DNA of 16,605 nt from an uncultured Hungatella sp. (GTDB lineage: Bacteria; Bacillota; Clostridia; Lachnospirales; Lachnospiraceae). Every line of letters starts with the position of its first letter. The first letter of the stretch is position 1. The notes below the pieces were generated by a model. It was not told the origin of the DNA and searched no databases. It saw nothing but the letters and a program-made list of their open reading frames with translations. The DNA lies in contig CAJUPQ010000077.1 of assembly GCA_910588505.1 (NCBI GenBank), forward strand, positions 1 through 16,605, given 5' to 3'. Both the position numbers and the translations under genes were made by a program. Shown in pieces: positions 1-6,614 of the stretch.

Positions 1-2
1 TC

Positions 3-230
3 GTATCCCAGTTCCTTAAATTTTACCCGGATCCCTTTGTCCTTCCAAAAAGCACTTGGGATTATATCGTGCAGTTCTGGTACCTCGATCTTTCCAAGAC
101 GGATTCTATCATGCGGGAATGTTACTCTGTCTTTGGCCCGGAACCACGACTCCCTTCCTGCATGCTGCGCTCCTACCTGCTTGCTTTGAAACTGAAAGTT
201 ACTTCCATCACTGTCTGGTGCCGCATGCTT
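3..230 (+). pseudogene. Transposase N-terminal fragment, truncated
   Basis: An open frame enters from the left edge and reads through a stretch typical of the N-terminal domain of DDE transposases (DUF772-like, as in IS1182/ISNCY-type elements). Recognisable pieces are FWYLDLSKTDSIMRECYSVF followed by GPEPRLPSCMLRSYLLALKL and the end VTSITVWCRML. In intact relatives this is followed by a segment on the pattern of LYAILSGF and then the catalytic domain. Here the resemblance stops at about base 230, and the frame runs 16 more codons into the start of the LysR gene. No DDE domain is present, so this is a dead remnant. The beginning may lie outside the window. The family assignment rests on memory of the motif, so the exact IS family is uncertain, but the transposase call is fairly firm. 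Confidence 0.7.
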
Positions 231-256
231 ATGAATACTGAGTCAGGAGGTAAACA

Positions 257-1087
257 ATGCTTGAATTATTTCAATTAGAACAGCTTGTTGCGTTTGCAAA
301 ATATGGAACGCTTTCCAAAGCGGCAGAAGAATTGCATATGTCCCAACCCACATTAACCCGTGCAATGCAGAAATTAGAGAGCGAATTTGATGTACCGCTG
401 TTCCGCCGCAGCCGAAACAGACTGGAATTTAATGAAACCGGAAAACTTGCTGCAGACTATGCGGGAAAGATATTAGATCAGACACAGGATATGTTAAGCC
501 TGGTACGCTCTTTCGACCGCGCGAACCGCACGCTGTCTATCGGTGCCTGCGCCCCTATGCCAATGCTGCTGTTCGTTCAGGATGCCACACGCCTATACCC
601 AAACATGGCCATTACATCAGAACTGAAAAAAAACGAAATGCTTGAAAGCGGCATAAAAGATGGCACTTACCAGATTATCATCCTGCCATATAAACCAGAA
701 ATCGAAAGCGTCTGCTGCCGGGAATGCGGGACGGAATCCCTTTCCTTTGCCCTTCCAATGAATCATCCTCTTGCCGGCAGCAAAGGGCTTCATATGCAGG
801 ATTTGGATGGTGAAAATATGCTTCTGTATTCGGATATCGGCTTCTGGCATGAACTTCACAAACAGAAAATGCCTCATTCCCGTTTCCTTGTACAAAGCGA
901 GCGTTTCGCTTTTGATGAACTTGTACAATCCTCTGTGCTTCCATCTTTTATATCGGATGTTATCATCCGTTTAATGGGAAAACCTGAAAACCGGGTTGTA
1001 GTACCTATTCTTGATCCGGAAGCCAGCGTAACCTATTATGCTGTCTGCTTAAAAGAAAACATGAAAAAATTTCACTGCTTATTTTAA
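257..1087 (+). CDS. LysR-family transcriptional regulator
   Basis: A 276-residue DNA-binding regulator. Residues 1-60 form the classical LysR winged helix-turn-helix, with AFAKYGTLSKAAEELHMSQP leading into the TRAMQKLESEFDVPLFRR recognition and wing segment. The rest, from about residue 90, is a LysR-type effector-binding domain that senses an unknown small molecule. The start is set by a strong AGGAGG at 245-250, six bases before the ATG. At 276 residues it is a little shorter than the usual 290-300, but the domain looks complete. Its upstream DNA is a broken transposase, so its promoter must lie within or before that remnant. LysR regulators usually act on a divergent neighbour; here none survives, and the gene it controlled may have been lost. 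It is the only intact gene in the left 2.8 kb. Confidence 0.92.
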   Translation: MLELFQLEQLVAFAKYGTLSKAAEELHMSQPTLTRAMQKLESEFDVPLFRRSRNRLEFNETGKLAADYAGKILDQTQDMLSLVRSFDRANRTLSIGACAPMPMLLFVQDATRLYPNMAITSELKKNEMLESGIKDGTYQIIILPYKPEIESVCCRECGTESLSFALPMNHPLAGSKGLHMQDLDGENMLLYSDIGFWHELHKQKMPHSRFLVQSERFAFDELVQSSVLPSFISDVIIRLMGKPENRVVVPILDPEASVTYYAVCLKENMKKFHCLF

Positions 1088-1116
1088 GCATCCATGCCAG
1101 CCGCCTCCAAGCAACC

Positions 1117-1256
1117 GGAGGCTCCAAAGGCGGGCGCAAGATATCCATCAACCGCAGTATTAAATATATCTGCCCCTGCTGCGGCACCATCATTCGGGCA
1201 ACCCGCGGGTCAATGTAACCTGCGCAGACTGCGGGGAATCTTTTGAAAGGACATAA
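1117..1256 (+). pseudogene. C-terminal remnant of a zinc-ribbon protein (SprT-like?), frameshifted
   Basis: Downstream of the LysR gene a short frame reads GGSKGGRKISINRSIKYICP and then CCGTIIRATR up to base 1206. One frame over it continues VNVTCADCGESFERT and stops at 1254-1256. The two CxxC pairs (CPCC and CADC) separated by about 16 residues form a zinc ribbon of the type found at the C-terminus of SprT-like and other plasmid or conjugative-element proteins in Clostridia. The frame change is explained by a one-base loss at the GCGGG around 1205-1209. No start codon or N-terminal domain is visible. This is a truncated and frameshifted gene end, probably a relic of a mobile element. The specific family is uncertain. 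Confidence 0.5.
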
Positions 1257-1267
1257 TACCCCGCCAG

Positions 1268-1315
1268 AACCGGCCAGCCAATATCCCCACGGCTGGCCGG
1301 TTCCATCTTTTTATA
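1268..1315 (+). terminator. Intrinsic terminator, plus strand
   Basis: A perfect 12-bp inverted repeat AACCGGCCAGCC (1268-1279) / GGCTGGCCGGTT (1291-1302) with an 11-base loop, followed after CCATC by a T-rich run ending at about 1312. It lies 11 bases after the stop of the zinc-ribbon remnant, so it was probably that gene's terminator and would now also stop LysR transcripts. Confidence 0.75.
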
Positions 1316-1409
1316 TTTTGGAAAAAGAAAACTTGAAAATCCAGCACAAAGCATAGAAAGAGATGAAATCCAAGAAAGCCCGCAGAATAAGGCTTTTTCA
1401 AGACTTGCA

Positions 1410-1437
1410 GAAAAATAGCCCTCCGAAATGGAAGGCT
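1410..1437 (-). terminator. Intrinsic terminator, minus strand
   Basis: On the minus strand AGCCTTCC, a 5-base loop and GGAGGGCT (with one G-U pair in the stem) are followed by ATTTTTC. The hairpin starts at the last base of the truncated reverse transcriptase frame. It probably terminated the gene that lay here before the intron fragment was truncated, and it now bounds the whole minus-strand set of genes on the left. Confidence 0.55.
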
Positions 1438-2063
1438 TATTTTGTATTAAAGTTTGTCCCTTTAGACAGTTCTTTGTCCAGTTCATTCAGCATGATGTTT
1501 GACAGCAGCGGCGACAGATTCCCCCCTTGCGGCGTACCCAGTTTTGTTTCCTCATATCCCTGCGGTGTCATTACTCCCGCTTTCAGATATTTGCGGATGA
1601 GTGACTCCGTATCTCCGTCTTTGATTATCTCATGTACAAGGCTCATAAGCCTGTCCTGCGGGACGTTATCGAAAAACTTTTCCAAGTCGATGTCCACTAT
1701 CCACTCATATCCTTCATTTAGATACGCTTGCAGCTGCCTCACTGCCATTTCGCAGTTTCTCCCCGGTCTGAAGCCGTAGCTCCATTCCGAGAACAATGGC
1801 TCACACATAGGGCTTATTATCTGCACTATGCCCTGCTGAATTACCCTGTCCATTGCGGTCGGGATTCCCAGTTTCCTCTTTCCTCCGTTTGGCTTTGGTA
1901 TTTCTACCCGCCTGACTAGCTGGGGTTTGTATTTCCTGTGCCTGATCTGCTCTCTGATTGTCTCCCAGTTCTCTTTAATGTAATCATCGAGTTCTTCAAC
2001 CGTCACTCCGTCCACTCCGCCTGCCCCTTTATTGGCGCAGACTCTTTTGTAGGCGGCGTTCAT
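1437..2063 (-). pseudogene. Group II intron reverse transcriptase/maturase, truncated before the YADD motif
   Basis: The frame encodes the N-terminal fingers and first palm blocks of a group II intron-encoded reverse transcriptase. In order it has NKGAGGVDGVTVEEL, IPKPNGGKRKLGIPTAMDRV (block 1), the FRPGRNCEMAV region (block 2), WIVDIDLEKFFDNV with the first catalytic aspartates (block 3), and GTPQGGNLSPLLSNIMLNEL (block 4). It ends ELSKGTNFNTK, where a functional enzyme would continue to the YADD catalytic pair, thumb, maturase X domain and endonuclease. About half of the protein is missing, so it cannot be active. The ATG at 2063 is internal. Upstream, in another frame, the usual N-terminal sequence can still be read, separated by a frameshift and stops. 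This is a dead intron copy, and a clear relic of a retroelement insertion. Confidence 0.9.
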
Positions 2064-2270
2064 GTTGTCTTTGTGCAGTATCTTTTTTACGTTTCACCAT
2101 CCCTGCTGTCAGGTATTCCTTGGGGCATACATTTGATTACACGGTTACGTTGTTCTGCCCTTCGGCAGTCCTCGTTTCTAAGCACTGCCTACTATGTCTT
2201 CTGCTGACTTCTCATGGTTCGTTGTTACTACGGCTATTGAAACCGTCCATGAGATCTCACGGGATAAGCC
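2064..2270 (-). other. Group II intron remnant upstream of the RT (domain IV-like RNA plus decayed RT N-terminus)
   Basis: Read on the minus strand, this stretch contains GAGAAGTCAGCAGAAGACAT and then TAGTAGGCAGTGC, which resembles the segment just before the reverse transcriptase in many Clostridial group II introns. Next comes a frame reading AVLRNEDCRRAEQRNRVIKC and then MPQGIPDSRDGET, ended by TAA near 2091. The RT frame proper (KKILHKDN, then MNAAYK) begins one frame away at a run of six A. A 5' half of several hundred bases with domains I-III would be expected but is absent, so the intron is truncated at both ends. The recognition is by pattern memory; a covariance-model search would settle it. 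Confidence 0.45.
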
Positions 2271-2861
2271 TCCCACCAGATTTCTCTGCCCGTCATTGGG
2301 AATATCTTTCAGGATCACTTCCGCCTCGCCTCTGTAATGGCCCAGATTGTCATTGAGTACTACCACATCTCCTCTGTGGAACATATCCTGTCCACAGTCT
2401 CTATGGTCACATTGGTCTTGGTCATATCCACTTCCGACATGGCTTTCAGCTCGTCCTCGGAAGCATAGGCATTACCGATCAGGATATCGTCAATAGCCTC
2501 CGTAGCCAAAATGTGGCGTACCTGCACATCAACAGGAAGTCCTCTGTCGATCTCCATGGTGCAAAGGCCGTTGTACACAGGCCATGGACCATAGGTATCC
2601 TTATTGTTGCTGGACACGAAAGCTGCGGTGTGAAGTCCCAGTTCTTTCCACTTACGGTTAAACTTTGCAAACACTTCCCGGCTCAAGGGCTTTTCCCACA
2701 AAATCAGAAAATTCGCTGATAATCTCCTCTTTGGGCTAATTCACAGACAGCAGACAGGTAAAGATACGGCTGAAACCATACTTGGCAGTCATCTTCATGT
2801 ACTCATAGTCTTTCTCCGGCGTGAAGTGCTCAGGGTATACGGAAATTCCTAATTTGTGCAT
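2271..2861 (-). pseudogene. mupG: MupG/DUF871-family 6-phospho-N-acetylmuramidase, heavily decayed
   Basis: MupG-family TIM-barrel proteins (about 360 residues) hydrolyse 6-phospho-MurNAc-GlcNAc in peptidoglycan recycling. Here a good ribosome site (GAGGTG) and ATG at 2861 open MHKLGISVYPEHFTPEKDYE, then a frame reaching GFSRIFTCLLSVN and a TAG stop at 2736-2738. The same frame goes on to FSDFVGKA. Then a different frame gives FNRKWKELGLHTAAFVSSNN, GPWPVYNGL, VDVQVRHILATEAIDDILIG and NAYASEDEL. A third frame has FHRGDVVVLNDNLGHYRGEA and VILKDIPNDGQRNLVG. By comparison with the family, roughly 130 residues are missing at the first junction (near 2685) and about 45 at the second (near 2385). 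One stop plus two deletions make it a pseudogene. It lies 56 bases after the aldose epimerase gene in the same direction, so it was probably part of that operon. Its end runs straight into the intron fragment. Confidence 0.85.
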
Positions 2862-2917
2862 ATGATCACCTCATTATATAGTTTTTGTTGGTGATATTAT
2901 ACCCTATATTTGCCAAA

Positions 2918-3784
2918 TTAGGATGTGCTTTTTCGGAATCTCAGCCAATATTTCTGTGTCTGTCCCTTTTTAACCACCTGGCACATTTCGGAAACATTCA
3001 GACCATTAACCGGACCAGACTGAGGTTCCACACAGAGATACCCCTCCCCTCCACCACCATTAAAGAGAATCCACTGGGTAAAATTTTCTGATGTTTCCAT
3101 GAGAAAATCCCCTACCCTGGCCCAGTGTCCGTCTGCCGTATAAAATCCTGATAATGGCTCTCCTTCTTCAAACTTTTTTCCCCTTCTTATCAGCTCTTCT
3201 TCTTTATTTAATTCTGCCAGTCGTCCTGTAGGCAGAAAGCGCTTATTCCGTTCCCACCGCTTTCCCAAGGCTACGGCAAATGTTTTGGGAGCTGCAAATG
3301 TAGTGTGAAAGCCCACTAAAAGCGGCATATCGTTATCTCCGTCATTGCCAATAACAACGTTCAAAAAAAGACCATCCTGTGAAAGTTCATAATGAAACAA
3401 CGCCGAAAACGGAAAAGGATACCGCTCTCCTTTATTTTCATAACAGCAATAAAGTTCATGATCTGTAGAACCTGTCACCGTAAACGGCGCATTGTACATA
3501 AGACCATGTATATGGTTATGCCTCTCCTGCTCATTGACAGGAAGATCATACTTGCGTCCCTCAAATTCAAATCTCCCGTCCCGGGTCCTGTTTGGCGGTA
3601 ACAAAAATGGATTGCCGTACAAGTAAGGATTTTCCTCCAACTGCATCAGACTGGCCGGAGAACGCAAAAGCCTCTGCCCGTCATAAGAAAGTTCTATAAG
3701 ATTGGCCCCAAAGTCCGGCAGGACACAAGCGCTCCAGAGTCCTGCTTTTAGTTTAACACATTCCATTTTTCTCAAAAATTCCAT
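2918..3784 (-). CDS. Aldose 1-epimerase (mutarotase)-like protein
   Basis: A 288-residue protein of the galactose-mutarotase-like fold, which interconverts alpha and beta anomers of free aldoses in the cytoplasm. Active-site features are visible: NRTRDGRF (arginine 66), the HNHIHGLMY motif (His91, His93), GFHTTF (His160) matching the second conserved histidine, and CVEPQSGPVNGL with Glu253 as the likely base. It is shorter than classical GalM (about 340), as is usual for the compact YihR/YeaD-like group, which sometimes act on phosphosugars. The start at 3784 has AGGA seven bases upstream and overlaps the ROK gene end by 32 bases. An alternative ATG at 3766 would give 282 residues. It is the last intact gene of the operon, placed to equilibrate the sugar released by the glycosidase. 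Confidence 0.87.
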   Translation of the reverse strand: MEFLRKMECVKLKAGLWSACVLPDFGANLIELSYDGQRLLRSPASLMQLEENPYLYGNPFLLPPNRTRDGRFEFEGRKYDLPVNEQERHNHIHGLMYNAPFTVTGSTDHELYCCYENKGERYPFPFSALFHYELSQDGLFLNVVIGNDGDNDMPLLVGFHTTFAAPKTFAVALGKRWERNKRFLPTGRLAELNKEEELIRRGKKFEEGEPLSGFYTADGHWARVGDFLMETSENFTQWILFNGGGGEGYLCVEPQSGPVNGLNVSEMCQVVKKGQTQKYWLRFRKSTS

Positions 3785-4658
3785 AAGCGCATCCTAAAAG
3801 ATGAGAATTATCGGGGCTGTGGGAGGGGACTATCGTTTGCAGTCCTGTACCTTTAAGCCTATTTTCCAATGCTTTTCCGAAATAAGGATATGCTTTGGAA
3901 ATCTGGCCTCCTATTACCAGTTTATCACATCGAATTTCCTTAAGAACCGGCAGCATCACCTCCCCCAGCATGGTCCCTGTTTCTTCCAGTATCATCCTGG
4001 CTTCTTTGCAGCCTTTTTCCGCCATTTGGGCGATATTTTTGACATCAATCTCCGGGCTTTCATCACCTGTAAGCTGACGGTACCTCCTGATGATGCCTCT
4101 GCGGGAAATATATTCCTCCGCAGTAGCATCCCGAAAAGGCCTGTTATAAACGGAATATCCCGGTCCGCCCTGCGGGTTCAGCTTTACAACTCCATGTTCC
4201 ATATACGCAAATCCCAGCCCCGTTCCCAGCATTACTCCGGCACAGTCAGAATTTCCCTTCAATCCGCCCTTCCAGTATTCTCCCAGAAGAAAAGCCGTGG
4301 AATCATGGATAAACGTTATAGGCAATTTCCCTGCCGCCTCCTCAATCCATGGTCTGAGAGGAACTCTGTAAAGAGCCTGAAATTTATGTTTCATGAGACT
4401 TTCTCCTTTTTCATAATCAAAAGGACCAGGGGTATCCACCCCTACTGCCATAACAGATAATCCCAGGCATCTGGCCTTCTCCATCTGCCATACAATCAGG
4501 CGGCGGTATCCATCTCTCACAGACTCCTTTGTCCCTCCAGAATCCACAGGACAGGAAAATTTTGTATTCTCCTCAATCTCACCATCACACGAGACAAGAC
4601 CAGATTTGAAAAAGGTTCCCCCGGCATCAATCGCAAGCACCACTGTCTTTTTCTTCAT
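3753..4658 (-). CDS. ROK-family sugar kinase (zinc-motif-less)
   Basis: A 301-residue ASKHA-fold kinase that phosphorylates a sugar using ATP. From the ATG at 4658: LAIDAGGTFFKSGL (phosphate-binding loop, residues 8-21), VGVDTPGPFD (72-81), FIHDSTAFLLGEYWKGG with the likely catalytic base Asp119, GVMLGTGLGFAY (141-152), and KLVIGGQISK near 246-255. The CxCGxxGCxE zinc motif that marks most ROK kinases is missing; the equivalent region reads NPQGGPGYSVYNRPFRD and then EEYISRRGI. The family normally has NDAN at the catalytic Asp, here HDST, so the sugar specificity is probably unusual. A longer frame reaches 4730, but MKKKTVVLAID at 4658 is preceded by AAAGGAG and is the natural start. It follows the PMI-like gene after 65 bases and overlaps the epimerase gene. 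The substrate is unknown; it presumably makes the phosphosugar used by the PMI-like protein. Confidence 0.85.
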   Translation of the reverse strand: MKKKTVVLAIDAGGTFFKSGLVSCDGEIEENTKFSCPVDSGGTKESVRDGYRRLIVWQMEKARCLGLSVMAVGVDTPGPFDYEKGESLMKHKFQALYRVPLRPWIEEAAGKLPITFIHDSTAFLLGEYWKGGLKGNSDCAGVMLGTGLGFAYMEHGVVKLNPQGGPGYSVYNRPFRDATAEEYISRRGIIRRYRQLTGDESPEIDVKNIAQMAEKGCKEARMILEETGTMLGEVMLPVLKEIRCDKLVIGGQISKAYPYFGKALENRLKGTGLQTIVPSHSPDNSHLLGCAYGIFEKNGMC

Positions 4659-4723
4659 TCCTTTCCCTGCTCCTTTCTCAGTCTGAAGTTCTCCTCTGTC
4701 AACATGTAACGGTTCCTGCCTGA

Positions 4724-6574
4724 CTAACAAACTTCCCCTGGCTTTAACATGGTTTTATGCTCTATGCAAGTAGTGCCTCTTTTCATGTTAATCATCTCAT
4801 AAGGACCAAAATCCGAAGGTATTACCACAATGTCCAGATAATTCTGCAGGAAAAATTTTTTCGGATCTGTTTTCGATTGTATCATCACCTGTTCTCCATC
4901 CACAAGAGAAAGCACATGAAAATCCCCCTGGGTATCATCCTCCGCCCTGGTGACAAACCGAACGTTTCTCAGTGAAAAATACAGAAGATCACTTTCTCCC
5001 ACTACAGTTTCTTCCCAGTCCTCTCCCTTTCGCAGGATACGTTTGCCGCCGTTTACCAGATGCTCATCAACCCAGTCTGCCCTCATATCCCGTCTTAACA
5101 CCTTATCTCCGTGATATGTATGGATGGGTCTGGGATTTCCGTCCAAATCCCTGCGCACATAATCATACATCTTGTAAGTATAAGAACCCACCGTAAGACT
5201 GCCTATTTCCAAAATCAGTTGATTCCTTCCTGACGCATGAATGGTTCCTGCGGGAATCATCAACTGAGTTCCTGGTTTTGACTCCACACTGTAAACATAT
5301 TTCTGATAATCTACTGGCTGACCATCCTTCTCAGAACGGCGTACCTGACAGATAAACTCCTCCACATCCGCATCATTATGAAAGCCCAGATACGTCCTGG
5401 CTCCCTGCCCTGTCTCCACGATATAATAGCTTTCGTCCTGACGTCCCAGCTCATTGTTGTTTTCAGTGACATACTTCTCACCAGGATGGCACTGGATGGA
5501 CATGTTGCCATTGGAATGGTAAGTGTCGTCGTAATTAAAACGCACTGGAAAGTAATATCCAAACCGATCCACACTGCGTCTGCCCATAAGCCTGTCCCCT
5601 TTACTCTGCACTAAAGTATAGAAAGGAAATTCCAGACGTTTTTTCCCCAGTTCAAATACAATACTGACCTCCATAGGTATCATGTCAAACACCCATGCAC
5701 AATTTCTCATTTCAGCCGGAAGACCACGAAGATGCTGTATATAATATCCTCCCCATACCCCCTCCAGATATACGGGCTTGCACCGCAGGGGATACTCCAG
5801 GCCCCGGTCAAAAATGTTTTCCATAAGTTTCAGAGAAAGCAAAGTCATAGTCTCAGAATCATTGGCAATCATATATCCATCCAGATGTCTTCCCCGAAGC
5901 AGCTTAAAGCGCAGCTCCGCCGCCAGTTCGAAATCTACATAATAGCACCTTCTGGCCATCATCTTGAACCCCAAGGCGCCAGTGCAGCCTATATTATGAT
6001 ATTTCCCTCTCTTTAACCGAAGCATTGTCTTCATGGGGGTTGCATCCAGATACAATTTCCAGTCGCACAAAGGACGAATAGTATCACAGAGAGCGCCATA
6101 CCCCCAGATAATCATAACTCCCTTGCCCGTCTGCCCGAAATCTTCAATCTTTTTTACCATCCAGGCCAGCTTTTCCTGATTAAAAAAATCCTCATAACCC
6201 CCGTCGAACAATTTTCCGTACAGCAATACCGGATCCTTGACTCTATCCTCAGGAAGATTCTTTTCCAGAAGTTTTATGGCATCTTCACTGTCAATCCAAA
6301 GCTCTTCCATAGCAAACGAAGTATTTTCCATATTCTTTACATGAAGCTGCTGTTCTAAAAGATTAACAAACACATCTATGGGCGCTGCAGTATAGCCGTC
6401 AACGGCCGCTACGCATCGTCCTGTCTCACCGACCTTATGAAGTATCTCTTCTGCCGCCGATAATGCCGCGGCCTCGCTTCCCTCTGTGATTTTATCAAGT
6501 TCAAGCCCCTCCGGATCTATTATATTTGATGCATGGGGATCGTCATAGGGATATGGATTAAACATAAAACTCAT
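4724..6574 (-). CDS. Fusion of a P-loop-less kinase-like domain with a type I phosphomannose-isomerase-like cupin domain
   Basis: A 616-residue two-part protein. Residues about 266-616 look like a type I mannose-6-phosphate isomerase: KPVYLEGVWGG (266-276) matches the PMI entry motif, QCHPGEKYVTEN (361-372) carries the metal ligands Gln361, His363 and Glu366, IPAGTIHASG (440-449) supplies His446, and YKMYDYVRRDLDGNPRPIH (467-485) matches the C-terminal signature. Such enzymes interconvert aldose and ketose 6-phosphates. Residues 1-260 resemble uridine-kinase/phosphoribulokinase NTPases: VAAVDGYTAAPIDVFV (55-70) stands where the Walker A loop would be but has no GKS/T, and VMIIWGYGALCDTIRPLCDW (153-172) then LYLDATP copies the kinase lid region. 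The kinase half therefore cannot bind ATP in the usual way and may be structural or regulatory. The ATG at 6574 has a GAGGGAG site. The exact sugar phosphate is not readable. Confidence 0.8.
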   Translation of the reverse strand: MSFMFNPYPYDDPHASNIIDPEGLELDKITEGSEAAALSAAEEILHKVGETGRCVAAVDGYTAAPIDVFVNLLEQQLHVKNMENTSFAMEELWIDSEDAIKLLEKNLPEDRVKDPVLLYGKLFDGGYEDFFNQEKLAWMVKKIEDFGQTGKGVMIIWGYGALCDTIRPLCDWKLYLDATPMKTMLRLKRGKYHNIGCTGALGFKMMARRCYYVDFELAAELRFKLLRGRHLDGYMIANDSETMTLLSLKLMENIFDRGLEYPLRCKPVYLEGVWGGYYIQHLRGLPAEMRNCAWVFDMIPMEVSIVFELGKKRLEFPFYTLVQSKGDRLMGRRSVDRFGYYFPVRFNYDDTYHSNGNMSIQCHPGEKYVTENNNELGRQDESYYIVETGQGARTYLGFHNDADVEEFICQVRRSEKDGQPVDYQKYVYSVESKPGTQLMIPAGTIHASGRNQLILEIGSLTVGSYTYKMYDYVRRDLDGNPRPIHTYHGDKVLRRDMRADWVDEHLVNGGKRILRKGEDWEETVVGESDLLYFSLRNVRFVTRAEDDTQGDFHVLSLVDGEQVMIQSKTDPKKFFLQNYLDIVVIPSDFGPYEMINMKRGTTCIEHKTMLKPGEVC

Positions 6575-6614
6575 AGGTTTTCTCCCTCATTTCCTGTAAT
6601 AGTTATTGTCTGCT

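Noticed and set aside
1103..1122. GCCTCC/GGAGGC hairpin soon after the LysR stop as a LysR terminator
   Set aside because: The stem is only 6 bp, no T run follows, and it lies at the start of the zinc-ribbon remnant. The 12-bp hairpin at 1268-1302 is a far better terminator.
2862..2917. Independent promoter for mupG from the TATAAT near 2897
   Set aside because: TTGGCA is only 9 bases from TATAAT, and no -35-like box is found at 16-18 bases. The AT-rich gap alone does not support a promoter.
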